Positions 14,425-23,456 of a stretch of 61,675 nucleotides of DNA are shown piece after piece; within the stretch, counting starts at the first letter, position 1; each line of letters opens with the position of its first letter. The stretch comes from Planctomycetaceae bacterium (GTDB lineage Bacteria; Planctomycetota; Planctomycetia; Pirellulales; Thermoguttaceae). The stretch lies in contig SFIW01000011.1 of assembly GCA_004556055.1 (NCBI GenBank), positions 1 through 61,675 on the forward strand, given 5' to 3'. Below the pieces are notes generated by a model. The model was not told the origin of the DNA and did not search any database. It was given only the letters and a program-made list of their open reading frames with translations. The position numbers were made by a program, and so were the translations under genes.

Positions 14425-17400
14425 TCAACCTTTATTCGCAGTCGACTTCCGTTTTCTCAAAGAGATCTCAGGTAATACAACAGCAGTTTCCTCTGCGTCG
14501 TCTTTCCCTTTCCACGCAACGATGAAACGGACACTTGCAGAATAAGGGACGTATCCACGCTCATACAAAGTTTGAAGTCTCTCGCGGCACGCTTTGGAAA
14601 GTTTTACAATTGGAGCGCTTCTGCCCTTGAGCTCGGCAGAAAGAAACGCGCCAGTGAGAAAGAGCGAGACGCCGCTTTTAAGCTGGAACACTAGTTCTTT
14701 TTTGTTTTTAAAGAAATCAAGTACAACATCCCTATATGTCAACTCTAAAAAAATATCCTCAGGCTCGCCGTACTCATTATTGTCCTCAAAATGGGCGACG
14801 CCGGGTAAATCGAACGACGAAAACAGATCTGTGTTGCAGTGAATGTACAACGAGTCTTTTGCCCTTGTCATGCCTACATACAGCTTGCGCTTTTCCTCGT
14901 CAGACCTAGCGACGTTTCCACACAGCATCAAGTAAACCGCGTCAAATTCACGTCCTTTAGACTTGTGAATAGTGGATACATAAGTTACCTCGCGCTCATC
15001 GTCATAAAAATCCTCGTACTTGGATTCTTTAATGAAGTTCTCAAGATCCGTGCGATACTTTATTCGATTTACTACTTCAAAATTCCCAAGAAGGTTTTTG
15101 CAGATTTCAAGGCAAGGGCTGCCTCTATAAGTCTCGAACAACTGCTTTTTCGCACTACTCCAAAGATCGTTTGAGATAACGGGAGATTGTAACGATCGAT
15201 CAATTTGCCACAAGAAAAAGCGTATTTCAAGTAAATTATATAAACTGAAACCGTCGAGTGATTGAATAAGCTTGGCTCGAACTCCCTTTTTCAGCAGAAG
15301 TCCAAGTATTTGAAGAGCTTCATTATTCGTGTTTGTCAGTACGCAACATTTGCCTCTACCTCGAGTTTCAAGAATTTGATTAACCACTGCGGTTTCCATA
15401 TGTTTGCAACGATGGCGTGTAATGCTGACAGTACCTTCTTCGTTTTGAATAGCTTCGACAGCTGTCGATTTCATGCGGTTGCGTATAGATGAAACAAATT
15501 CATTGGCAATCGATACAATCGCTGTTTTGCTTCGGTAATTTTCTGTCATTTCATATTTTACAGCGCCGTAATCTTCGATTAGCGACCTCATATATTTGGA
15601 GTCGGATTTGCGAAACTCATAGATATTTTGATCGTCGTCGCCTACCGCTATGAGCCGCATGTCGTCGTTGTTGTGCATCAGAGCGCGAACCAACTCGAAC
15701 TCATTGGCGTCCATGTCCTGCGCTTCATCGATTACAAGGACTCTTTTTGTGATTCTTCCACGTTCAACTTCTCCGTTACGGATAAGTTCGGTAGCTTTCT
15801 TTACGACGTCTTCGACGCCTTCCATACTGCCAATTTTGCCAAGCAGATCAAAACAATACGAATGGAAAGTTTTGATTTCTACAAAATGCGCCGCTTTGTC
15901 AATAAGCGAAATGAGACGTTTTTTGAAATCGGTGGCGGCAACTCGAGAAAATGTAAGCATCAAAAGCTGTTCATGCTTCACATCTTCAAGAAGCAGTAAT
16001 GCAGCGAGCTTGTGAACAAGCACACGGGTTTTTCCACTGCCGGGACCAGCGGCAACAACAATATACTTTGAGTCGGCGTCGTTGACGATTTGCGACTGAA
16101 TATCAGACAATTCGCTAAAAAGTTGATGAAACTTGTGCGGCGTAATATTTCTGTCAATCTCTTTCTCTCGATCACCCTTAAAATATTTAGCGATGAATTC
16201 CCGAAAGTCCATTTGAAAATAGTCCTGAACAAACTGAAGCGCCGCATTGTAATCACGCACCATGAGATTTGCATACTCGCCCACGATGTGGATTTGGCGA
16301 ATCTTTTGCTTGTAGAATTCATCCAGAAAACGGTAATCGTCAATCTTATACTTTATTCGGTTGTCGGTTACAAGACGCTTGATTTCCATACCGTTATAGA
16401 GAACAAGAAATCCCCCGTCAAGTTTTAGAGCGCCGATCTTTGACAAATATAGCAACGCGTCCTCGACGTCCACGAGAGTAGCTCCACGATTACGAGCGTC
16501 CGACCGGATCCTCCTTTGGTATTCAGAGAGGAGCCCCACCAAGGAAAACCAGACGTTTTTTTCACCGCCCACGTCAACAGAAAGCTCACGCGCTTTTGCG
16601 TACAGAACTTCGAGAATGAATTTGCACAGCTCAATTCTTAAACGATATTTTTCAACGAGCTTTGATACCTCAAGCGAAGGAATAAGACAGACTGATTGTA
16701 AAAAGCAGCGCTCTGATTTACGCACATAATTTTTGATTGTGTGATAGTACGTCAACGTGCGCAAATTTTTGACGCTGGATGAAGCAATTCCCTCAGAAAG
16801 AGCCCGCTCATTCAATTCTTTGTAGTTAAACTCGCAACCTTCTTCCGTTAATTGGGATAAAAGAAAGTATTCAAGCTTTGCAAAATTCTTAAGAATCAAC
16901 AAAGACTTATTTTCTGTATCTTTTGCAATTATAAATGCAGACATGTCCAGTGAATCGGATAGGATCCCATCTTGACGCATTAAATTGACGGTGTTGATCA
17001 CTTCTTCCTTGGTCATGCCAAGGGCGTCGGCAAGATAGTCAACTCTGGACTCTGCATCGTCATTTTCGGCGTTCGCAACACTTCGACTAGAAATCAATGA
17101 TTTAATAATGCGCTTTGCAGAGGTTCGCTGTTCTTTCGAAAACAGCGCAGACTGATCGATGCGATAAGAAGCCTCACGCATATCCTTCGCAAGGATGCTA
17201 CTTGCGTAAATATGCGGCATATTCCTGCCGCGTTTCACATAACCAGCGTTCTCCAGCGCAGAAATCGCTGTTTTAACACGAGTTTCAATATCGTTGACCG
17301 AATCATCCCATCCAGCTTGTCGCGCAATCTCCAAAGGCGAACACCTTATACTTGGTCGCAACTTCGTTAAAGCCTTGATTGCCTTCCAGACTTGCTGTAT

Positions 17401-19245
17401 CTCGCTGAGACTCAGCTTGGTTTGATTAAGCAGAATAAAATGCTTGTCCAAATCATTGTCGTTATAGAGCACATAACACTCTGCCTGCATGGAAGGATCA
17501 CGACCGGCGCGTCCAGCTTCCTGCACATAATCTTCTAACGAGCTTGAGACGTCATAGTGGACGACCAACTTAACATCCTTTTTGTCAACGCCCATACCAA
17601 AGGCAGACGTCGCTACAATAACATGTATTTCATTCCTGATGAACGCCTCTTGATTTGCAATTTTATCATTTGCGTCCATTTTTCCATTGAAAGGTCTCGC
17701 TGGGAAGCCGTCGCTGGTCAGCTTTTCTGCAATTTCTCTCGTGCGCTTGGTTCTGGAAACATAAACAATCGTCGGGCAGTTTTTCTGCTCGACTAAATCC
17801 CGAAGCGCGCTATATTTCTCTTCGTCAGTTTCCTTATACAAAACCGTGTAGTGCAGGTTCTCTCGAGTTGCGGAAGAAGCAAAAATTTCGAGATCCAAAT
17901 CCAGTTTTCTTTTAAAATAATCGCAAATATCACTGATTACTTTTTGTTTTGCCGTTGCAGTAAAGCACGAAATAGGAATTGGCTTCTTATCGACCTTATT
18001 CTTTTGTAATTCACGGACAAAGTCGCCAATATACAGATAGTCAACACGAAAATCTTGCCCCCATGCCGAGAAGCAATGCGCTTCGTCAATGACGAAACGA
18101 GCGATATTCCGCGAGATCAAAATCTTTTCAATCGTCCGAGAGCGCAATTGTTCGGGAGAGATAAAGAGCAAAGACGCCGATCCGTTGGAGACACGCTCCA
18201 ATGCGTTTGCCCGTTCAATAGGATCAAGCAAACCATTGACAGTAACCGCCTCAGTGATCCCGATGCTACACAGATTGTCGACTTGATCTTTCATCAAAGA
18301 TTGCAAAGGGGATAAAACAACGGTCAATCCGTGGATAGCTTTTCCAGCCATAAGCGCCGGAAGCTGAAAAGTAATCGATTTGCCGCCGCCGGTAGGAAAA
18401 ACCGCGAGTAAGGACTTGCCATCTATAGCGGCTTGCGCTGCTCTTTCTTGAAGGGGCTCCCCGTTAAATGTACGAAAACTGTCATGGCCAAAAATCCGCT
18501 TTAATTCTCTATGAATATTGAGAGCGTCTTTACAATATTCACATCCCTCCCGACAAGGAGTATTACGAAGATATTTAATTATATTCTCAATTTTTGGATA
18601 GTTTCGCAGCAACCATGGCGGCGTAATGGAATGAAAGTCGTCTGTGCCAATTAACGCAAGCGCATATGCCAGTTCTACAGGATAATAACGGATCAGAGGA
18701 ACAAGATCTGCATTAGCGCATATTTTTCCTACGTATTCGCTTCGAATCAAATTCAACACACTGGAATTGAACGGTTTGAAATTAACATATTCAAAGAATC
18801 CGGTAAATTCGGGATAACGGTATAAAAGGCAACAGAAAATTTGCTTTACCCTAGAAGACAACGCTAAGAAAGCGTTGACTTCATCATAGAAGAGATTTGA
18901 CGCCTTTTTGCAGTCATTTACAGGATTGTTCAACTCCTCCACTTGCAGTTTGTCATCTTTCAATAGCGCGTGATAAGGGCGCTTGGGGAAAAGAAGGGGG
19001 GAAAGATATAGCGTATCAATCGCCATGATTTGGAGATCGTCTTCAGTCGCAGCTCGAATATACTTCAAATCATGATGAACAATATTATGACCGCAGAGAA
19101 AGTCAGCCCCAGATATAAACGAAATAAAGTCTCGGATGGAGGCTGAATGAAAATAAGTCCGGTCGTCTTTCATCGCGCCGAGATCGTGTATTTTATGGTC
19201 ATCCACTCCAATCTCTGCGTCAATGAATACAACGGATTTTGACAT
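14425..19245 (-). CDS. Exonuclease-like/RecQ/UvrD fusion helicase
   Basis: This 1606-residue protein joins three DNA-processing modules. Residues 1-120 resemble a DnaQ-type 3'-5' exonuclease (FIDAEIG with D9/E11, GHNIVHHDL with D59), though the third motif is unclear. Residues about 250-690 form a RecQ helicase: Walker A PTGGGKS (284-290), DEAH (387-390), and the RecQ sequence VQEAGRAGRDP. Residues about 700-1000 hold winged-helix-like and linker segments. Residues about 1040-1480 form a UvrD/Rep-type SF1 helicase: AGPGSGKT (1066-1073), DEAQ (1173-1176), GDDDQNIYEFR, STIHKSKGREFD and YVGMTRAKD. The start codon follows AAAGGAG. Its codon use is less GC-biased than the neighbours, which hints at transfer. 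Likely a repair or genome-defence enzyme. Confidence 0.88.
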   Translation of the reverse strand: MSKSVVFIDAEIGVDDHKIHDLGAMKDDRTYFHSASIRDFISFISGADFLCGHNIVHHDLKYIRAATEDDLQIMAIDTLYLSPLLFPKRPYHALLKDDKLQVEELNNPVNDCKKASNLFYDEVNAFLALSSRVKQIFCCLLYRYPEFTGFFEYVNFKPFNSSVLNLIRSEYVGKICANADLVPLIRYYPVELAYALALIGTDDFHSITPPWLLRNYPKIENIIKYLRNTPCREGCEYCKDALNIHRELKRIFGHDSFRTFNGEPLQERAAQAAIDGKSLLAVFPTGGGKSITFQLPALMAGKAIHGLTVVLSPLQSLMKDQVDNLCSIGITEAVTVNGLLDPIERANALERVSNGSASLLFISPEQLRSRTIEKILISRNIARFVIDEAHCFSAWGQDFRVDYLYIGDFVRELQKNKVDKKPIPISCFTATAKQKVISDICDYFKRKLDLDLEIFASSATRENLHYTVLYKETDEEKYSALRDLVEQKNCPTIVYVSRTKRTREIAEKLTSDGFPARPFNGKMDANDKIANQEAFIRNEIHVIVATSAFGMGVDKKDVKLVVHYDVSSSLEDYVQEAGRAGRDPSMQAECYVLYNDNDLDKHFILLNQTKLSLSEIQQVWKAIKALTKLRPSIRCSPLEIARQAGWDDSVNDIETRVKTAISALENAGYVKRGRNMPHIYASSILAKDMREASYRIDQSALFSKEQRTSAKRIIKSLISSRSVANAENDDAESRVDYLADALGMTKEEVINTVNLMRQDGILSDSLDMSAFIIAKDTENKSLLILKNFAKLEYFLLSQLTEEGCEFNYKELNERALSEGIASSSVKNLRTLTYYHTIKNYVRKSERCFLQSVCLIPSLEVSKLVEKYRLRIELCKFILEVLYAKARELSVDVGGEKNVWFSLVGLLSEYQRRIRSDARNRGATLVDVEDALLYLSKIGALKLDGGFLVLYNGMEIKRLVTDNRIKYKIDDYRFLDEFYKQKIRQIHIVGEYANLMVRDYNAALQFVQDYFQMDFREFIAKYFKGDREKEIDRNITPHKFHQLFSELSDIQSQIVNDADSKYIVVAAGPGSGKTRVLVHKLAALLLLEDVKHEQLLMLTFSRVAATDFKKRLISLIDKAAHFVEIKTFHSYCFDLLGKIGSMEGVEDVVKKATELIRNGEVERGRITKRVLVIDEAQDMDANEFELVRALMHNNDDMRLIAVGDDDQNIYEFRKSDSKYMRSLIEDYGAVKYEMTENYRSKTAIVSIANEFVSSIRNRMKSTAVEAIQNEEGTVSITRHRCKHMETAVVNQILETRGRGKCCVLTNTNNEALQILGLLLKKGVRAKLIQSLDGFSLYNLLEIRFFLWQIDRSLQSPVISNDLWSSAKKQLFETYRGSPCLEICKNLLGNFEVVNRIKYRTDLENFIKESKYEDFYDDEREVTYVSTIHKSKGREFDAVYLMLCGNVARSDEEKRKLYVGMTRAKDSLYIHCNTDLFSSFDLPGVAHFEDNNEYGEPEDIFLELTYRDVVLDFFKNKKELVFQLKSGVSLFLTGAFLSAELKGRSAPIVKLSKACRERLQTLYERGYVPYSASVRFIVAWKGKDDAEETAVVLPEISLRKRKSTANKG

Positions 19246-19312
19246 TGCTCCGCTTCTCCTTTCACTTATTTTTTACTATTCTTTCCTGTACTTCTTCGAC
19301 GCGTACTTTTCT

Positions 19313-19471
19313 TTATTCCGTTCTTTGCCATCCAATAGTCGTCCTTACGTTTTCGGACAATTCGCCACCGAAAAGGAGCGCAGACACATCGGCAACCAAT
19401 TCTTCCGAGTCTTTTACACCTTTGAGGGAATAGGTTTGCCGCGCTTGCTGTACGACGACTTCATCGGTAGT
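19313..19471 (-). pseudogene. Possible C-terminal remnant of a degraded gene
   Basis: On the minus strand one frame runs for about 50 codons from a stop at about 19474 to a stop at 19313-19315 without a start codon. It reads DEVVVQQARQTYSLKG, then ELVADVSALLFGGELSENVR. This ending resembles the C-terminal helices of large planctomycete secreted families (for example DUF1800-type proteins), but the match is only by eye. The missing start and upstream stops suggest a broken gene. Confidence 0.3.
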
Positions 19472-20165
19472 TTATCTCGCATCCAAGCGCGGCGGAAAGT
19501 TTGCGTATGCTTCCGCCGCTTCGGATAGCGTCCGTCCACTTCATAATTGCGGTTCGTCCGCAGAAAGAGACCATCCATTTTTCCCCGTTATGTATAGGAC
19601 AGCTTCTTTTCATTTCGCTGCAGCTTTACCTTTTCTCCCAACATCATATCGCCCCGCCCGGAAATTTATTTGCGTGTTATTTGTCTATATCTATAACAGA
19701 GCCCCTTATCGGCTTATAGCGCAATTACACAGTTATCTTGCTTATATCATAGGCCAATATGAGCCTTTTATCAACTTTTTTGAGGAAATAAGCAGAAAAA
19801 CAAGCTCTGCCGACTCTACCACACACAATATTATTAGTTATTGTGGGATCCTAAATCCTTAATAATTCAAGAGAAATAGAAAAACTTCCGCGACACGCAT
19901 GAAGCTATTATGGACAAAGAAACTCTTGAACGGGCACAGGAACATCGACGCAAGAAGCGCAGACACAAGCAGCGTTGAACAGTCCATTCATAGAGCGAAG
20001 AAATACCCGGCGCAAACTGCAGAGACGCCGACAATCCCGCATGATCTTGTAAACAAGGCGAACATGTTCACTCCCGATATTCCCCAGAAAACAGGAAGCT
20101 CAGATCTTCCTCGCTCGCATCGTTTTTCTACGAGAAACCAGTATCGCAGAAACGGTAAATCACGC

Positions 20166-20206
20166 GGCCCCAAAAACACAACAGCGTGACTTCACGTCAC
20201 GCTGTT
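20166..20206 (-). terminator. Terminator downstream of csrA
   Basis: An 11-bp perfect stem (20180-20190 with 20196-20206) with a 5-nt loop is followed on the minus strand by TGTGTTTTTGG. It lies 70 nt after the csrA stop codon. Confidence 0.75.
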
Positions 20207-20275
20207 CAAGTTAAACATTATGCACAGTTTTATACGATTCCGCCTATAAGAGCGTGTTATTGACGTAGTCGAAGG

Positions 20276-20455
20276 TCACGCAACTTTATTTGCCCTATCC
20301 TTCGTCGAATCGAAAATCTCGCCGCGAAGTACAGTCGTTTCTTTTCCGGCGGTAACGCCCAACCGAATCTTCGAACCTTTAATCTCAACAACCGTAACGC
20401 TTATTCCTTCGCCAATATGAATACACTCGCCAGGCTTTCTTGACACAACAAGCAT
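20276..20455 (-). CDS. csrA: Carbon storage regulator CsrA
   Basis: This 59-residue RNA-binding protein binds GGA motifs in mRNA leaders and controls translation and stability. It starts MLVVSRKPGECIHIGEGISV, the classic CsrA N-terminus, followed by IKGSKIRLGVTA. The start at 20453-20455 is chosen because it follows AAGGATTTGTT and begins with the conserved MLVVSRK; upstream in-frame codons belong to no known CsrA. The C-terminal tail is short and basic. A second small gene lies 59 nt upstream and probably shares the transcript. Flagellar genes, frequent csrA partners, are absent here. Confidence 0.95.
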   Translation of the reverse strand: MLVVSRKPGECIHIGEGISVTVVEIKGSKIRLGVTAGKETTVLRGEIFDSTKDRANKVA

Positions 20456-20514
20456 AACAAATCCTTTCTGATGAACGCGTTGAATCCTTTCAACGCTGTA
20501 TAAAACCGACAACC

Positions 20515-20811
20515 TCAACGACCGACGACAGGAGAATCTCCTAAAGACGTCAATCGATAACGTTCGCCATTTGGCCTATAAAAAAGTACTCTATTTGTTT
20601 GTTTTTCCCATATGGCGCTAAATTCAGACGTCCGCGGCCCATGCACGCAAAATATCATGCCGCATAATTCGCCGTTTGTCCTAAGTAACGGCGTCGACGT
20701 CGTTGGAAAAGCGTCCGCTAAAAGCTCATTGTCTTTACAGAGCGCGGCGAATACGTAACATTTTAGCTCTTCCATCGATCCGACTTTCAGAGCGTCTTTC
20801 ACTACGTTCAT
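20515..20811 (-). CDS. Small conserved-looking protein upstream of csrA, function unknown
   Basis: This 98-residue soluble protein has no signal peptide and mixed alpha/beta character: an N-terminal helix (KVGSMEELKCYVFAALCKDNELL) followed by strands (LCGMIFCVHGPR, RVLFYRPNGERYRLTSL). I did not recognise a family. It lies 59 nt upstream of csrA on the same strand, so a link to CsrA regulation is possible but unproven. The start follows a weak GAGTG. Confidence 0.55.
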   Translation of the reverse strand: MNVVKDALKVGSMEELKCYVFAALCKDNELLADAFPTTSTPLLRTNGELCGMIFCVHGPRTSEFSAIWEKQTNRVLFYRPNGERYRLTSLGDSPVVGR

Positions 20812-21155
20812 AAATCACTCGCTTTTATTTCCCAAAAGCGAAGTCAGCCCGCGGCACGCGCGCGCAAATACGCTTCGCTCAATGGAAAACTAAAATAGGG
20901 GGGGGAGGGGGGAAGACGCGTCATCTTCTGCGTCGCGTCCTTACAAACGCTTTTATCGACTCTGATAGAGATATTGCTTGCCTGAAAAGAGACTGAATTT
21001 TCATCGAAAAGAAAGAAGGAAGGAGAAAATCAACCTTTAAAAATTACAATCGATACAACCTGACTTTTATATTTTTTACTATTTCCATCATCTCGCGACA
21101 TTCCAAGCGAGGGAACGTCCTTTGCCTACGTTCCCTTGCTTGATTTTGACTTAAA
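20812..21155. other. Intergenic region with a G8-A-G6 tract
   Basis: This 344-nt gap lies upstream of the minus-strand csrA pair and downstream of the peptidase gene. It contains an interrupted homopolymer, G8 at 20898-20905, A, then G6 at 20907-20912. The tract could slip during replication or fold into a G-quadruplex on the plus strand. It is 87 nt upstream of the 20811 start codon, a position where changes could alter promoter spacing. No other feature was seen. Confidence 0.5.
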
Positions 21156-22277
21156 TCATTCGTCGACGCGTAAGTTCGACGACATGATTTCACAACCGTC
21201 CGGAGTCGCCAAAACGTCGTCCTCAATTCGAATTCCGCCCCACCCAGGAAGATAAATACCTGGCTCGACGGTGATAATCATATTCTCCTCGACGACGCCT
21301 TGCGCGCTTGGTGAAAATCCTCCGTAATCATGAACGACACGTCCGATCCCATGTCCTAAACCGTGTCCATAATAATCGCCGTATCCTGCTTCGCGTATGA
21401 CGTCGCGCGCCACTTTGTCAATCTCGCGACACGACGCGCCGGGCTTAATCATCTCGATCGCTTTATCGTGCGCCTCTAAGACAATCTTAAAGATTGACTC
21501 AAAGCGCGCTCTATATTCACGCGACGCAAGCGACTCGCCTTTCTCCGTAAGGAAAGCTCTTGTCAAATCCCCAACGTATCCGTTTCTTTTCGCCCCCCAA
21601 TCGATCAAGACCATATTGGAGTCTCCAAGCTGACCTTTTCGCTGAGGAATAGCGTGAGGCAACGCCGCCCTTGCGTCAAAAGCGACGATGGAGGGGAAGG
21701 AGACGTCGTCCCCTCCTTCCTTACGCATTCTATATTCTAACTCGTCGCGAAGATCCACCTCAGTCATATCGTTAGTCGCCGTTTTCCTAAGAACGCGATA
21801 CGCCCGAATTGTTATGTCGATCGCTTGACGAATCTCGGAGATCTCCGTTTCATCTTTGATCGAACGCAACCGTTCGACGTCTGAGTTACGAGCAACAAAC
21901 TCCGCGGAGGGAAACATGCCGCGCAGGGCATTCAAGAGCGCCACAGTCGTCGACGCCCCTTCAATTCCGATCCGGTTTGGCGCTTTACTTGAAAAAGCGG
22001 AATCCGCCATCGCTCCTCTTAGCAACCCTAACGTCGTCTGTCCGCTACAACGAATTGCCGCTCCAATATCGGGACACTCTTCTTTGATTTGTTCTTCAAA
22101 TCGAGTGTCGCTCAATAAACAAGCGCCAACGTCGCCGATCCAAAGAAACGAATCTTCTCCTTGAAATCCCGTTAAGTAGGAGACGTTGACAGGATCAACG
22201 ACAAGATAACCGTCAAGATTCTCGTCATCCATCACTTTCATTAACTTTTCGCGTCGCAGACTTTCTCGTAACCCCAT
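21156..22277 (-). CDS. M24 family metallopeptidase (Xaa-Pro aminopeptidase/prolidase type)
   Basis: This 373-residue pita-bread peptidase removes N-terminal residues before proline or splits Xaa-Pro dipeptides. All five metal ligands are visible: D226 and D237 (LIDWGAKRNGYVGDLTR), H309 (HGLGHGIG), E338 (ITVEPG) and E352 (GIRIEDDV). The N-terminal creatinase-like domain (1-145) is present. The start at 22277 is chosen because GAGGAA lies 6 nt before it; upstream ATGs at 22304 and 22331 have no ribosome binding site and overlap the previous terminator. It is the next gene after the BMC locus but is separated from it by that terminator. Confidence 0.92.
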   Translation of the reverse strand: MGLRESLRREKLMKVMDDENLDGYLVVDPVNVSYLTGFQGEDSFLWIGDVGACLLSDTRFEEQIKEECPDIGAAIRCSGQTTLGLLRGAMADSAFSSKAPNRIGIEGASTTVALLNALRGMFPSAEFVARNSDVERLRSIKDETEISEIRQAIDITIRAYRVLRKTATNDMTEVDLRDELEYRMRKEGGDDVSFPSIVAFDARAALPHAIPQRKGQLGDSNMVLIDWGAKRNGYVGDLTRAFLTEKGESLASREYRARFESIFKIVLEAHDKAIEMIKPGASCREIDKVARDVIREAGYGDYYGHGLGHGIGRVVHDYGGFSPSAQGVVEENMIITVEPGIYLPGWGGIRIEDDVLATPDGCEIMSSNLRVDE

Positions 22278-22300
22278 TTTTTCCTCGAAATTCAATTTAC

Positions 22301-22344
22301 GCATAAAAGAAAAGCGGAGAAAGCGACGCACGCGCCTTCTCCGC
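22301..22344 (-). terminator. Terminator at the end of the BMC locus
   Basis: GCGGAGAA (22314-22321) pairs with TTCTCCGC (22337-22344). On the minus strand the hairpin is followed by TTTTCTTTTATG. It separates the class II aldolase gene from the peptidase gene. Confidence 0.75.
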
Positions 22345-22380
22345 CAACCCCAAAGAGTCGTTTATTACGACAAACTATCG

Positions 22381-23271
22381 TCATTTCTTATTAAGCATTT
22401 CCATGACTCGATCAGCGATCGCTTTGACCAACGCTTCAGTTTGAGGATCTTTACCGACCTCAACTTTGTTGGCAAGAATCGGGTTCGACGCGCAACCGCA
22501 CGGTTCGGTATCGCCGCGTCGGAACCGAGGCGGATCAAACGCGCGATGTCCAACGCCGGTCTCTTTCCAGCTGTCGCGGAACATGTCGTTCGCACAAAGT
22601 TCGCAGTTCTCCGCCTGCAAGCGCGGATCCTTAATTCCCCACTTCGTCTTGAGTTGGAGAAGAGCCTCGGCTTCGTCTTTCGTGAAGTAGCTCGTCTTAC
22701 CCAAGTCGTGAGATATCATAAGGATGCGGCAGTAAGCGTCGAGAAGTTCCGTCATCCAATACGCCTTTTCGACGGTCGGGCCCAGGCTTACGGTGCCGTG
22801 GTTCGCCAAAACGATGACGTCCGACTTGTGAATGAAAGGAAGAACCGTGTCGGCAAATTCTTGTCCGCCGGGAATCGCATACTTAGCAATAGGAACGTCG
22901 CCCATGTAAATATCGACTTCAGGAAGCACGCACTGAGGAATCGCTTCCCTCGCAACGCCGAAAGCGGTTGCATAGGGGGGATGGCAGTGAAGCACGGACT
23001 TCACTTCCGGTCGTTCCTTCATGATCGTCAGGTGAAGGAAAATTTCGCTCGTTCGCTTGCGCGTCCCGGCGATCTGATTTCCTTCCATATCAACGATGCA
23101 CAAATCTTCAGGCTTCATAAACCCCTTACAGATTTGCGTCGGGGTGCACACGACTCGATTTTCGTCGATGCGGTAACTAATATTACCGTCGTTCGCGGCG
23201 GCAAAGCCCCGATTGTAAAGTCTGCGACCAATATCGCAGATCTCGTCTTTAACTTGATGCAAATTGAGCAT
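22381..23271 (-). CDS. Class II aldolase, L-fuculose/L-rhamnulose-phosphate type, with encapsulation peptide
   Basis: This 296-residue zinc aldolase should split fuculose-1-phosphate or rhamnulose-1-phosphate into dihydroxyacetone phosphate and lactaldehyde, the substrate of the microcompartment. The zinc ligands are H95 and H97 (HCHPP) and H158 (ANHGT); the catalytic acid is E76 (RTSEIFLH). Residues 1-215 are the aldolase core. An extension follows with four Cys (C223, C226, C258, C260), then an amphipathic C-terminal helix (ALVKAIADRVMEML, 280-293) typical of encapsulation peptides. The gene lies 185 nt after the preceding shell gene and has its own likely promoter. A good ribosome binding site, AAAGGAA, precedes the ATG. 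Confidence 0.88.
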   Translation of the reverse strand: MLNLHQVKDEICDIGRRLYNRGFAAANDGNISYRIDENRVVCTPTQICKGFMKPEDLCIVDMEGNQIAGTRKRTSEIFLHLTIMKERPEVKSVLHCHPPYATAFGVAREAIPQCVLPEVDIYMGDVPIAKYAIPGGQEFADTVLPFIHKSDVIVLANHGTVSLGPTVEKAYWMTELLDAYCRILMISHDLGKTSYFTKDEAEALLQLKTKWGIKDPRLQAENCELCANDMFRDSWKETGVGHRAFDPPRFRRGDTEPCGCASNPILANKVEVGKDPQTEALVKAIADRVMEMLNKK

Positions 23272-23341
23272 GCGCTGTTCCTTTGCTATAATTATTCCTC
23301 AACAAACGCGCGCATTATCGTCGCGCATTCATTCCACACTA

Positions 23342-23369
23342 ATTATCTTCTTCTCTGATACGGTTTCAA
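23342..23369 (-). promoter_or_regulatory. Predicted internal promoter for the class II aldolase gene
   Basis: On the minus strand TTGAAA (23369-23364) is followed by a 16-nt spacer and GATAAT (23347-23342). It lies 70 nt upstream of the aldolase start in the longest gap of the BMC locus, which suggests separate or added transcription of the aldolase. Confidence 0.45.
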
Positions 23370-23456
23370 GACTTGGAAAGAAAAAAGCGTTAAGAAAAAA
23401 TTTCTCTTATCCTTTTTCAAACTCAAGTTCGGCTTATCTGGAGCAAACCGTCCTTT

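Larger units (their letters stand above)
19246..20275. other. Gene-poor region between the fusion helicase and csrA
   Basis: About 1 kb without a convincing gene. The left part (19313-19578, minus strand) contains short, interrupted frames that look like coding remnants, including a basic 54-codon ORF from 19578 to 19414. The middle (about 19690-19870) is AT-rich. The right part (19899-20189) has a plus-strand frame of 96 codons with no recognisable domain. The region ends with a terminator hairpin for csrA. It may be scar tissue from an insertion that brought the helicase gene. Confidence 0.45.

Noticed and set aside
19899..20189. Plus-strand frame of 96 codons before csrA
   Set aside because: Basic, low-complexity translation, no ribosome binding site and no recognisable domain; it also runs into the csrA terminator.
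22441..23358. Open frame of 305 codons on the plus strand
   Set aside because: It lies fully opposite the class II aldolase gene, which has clear active-site motifs; the plus frame gives no recognisable protein.
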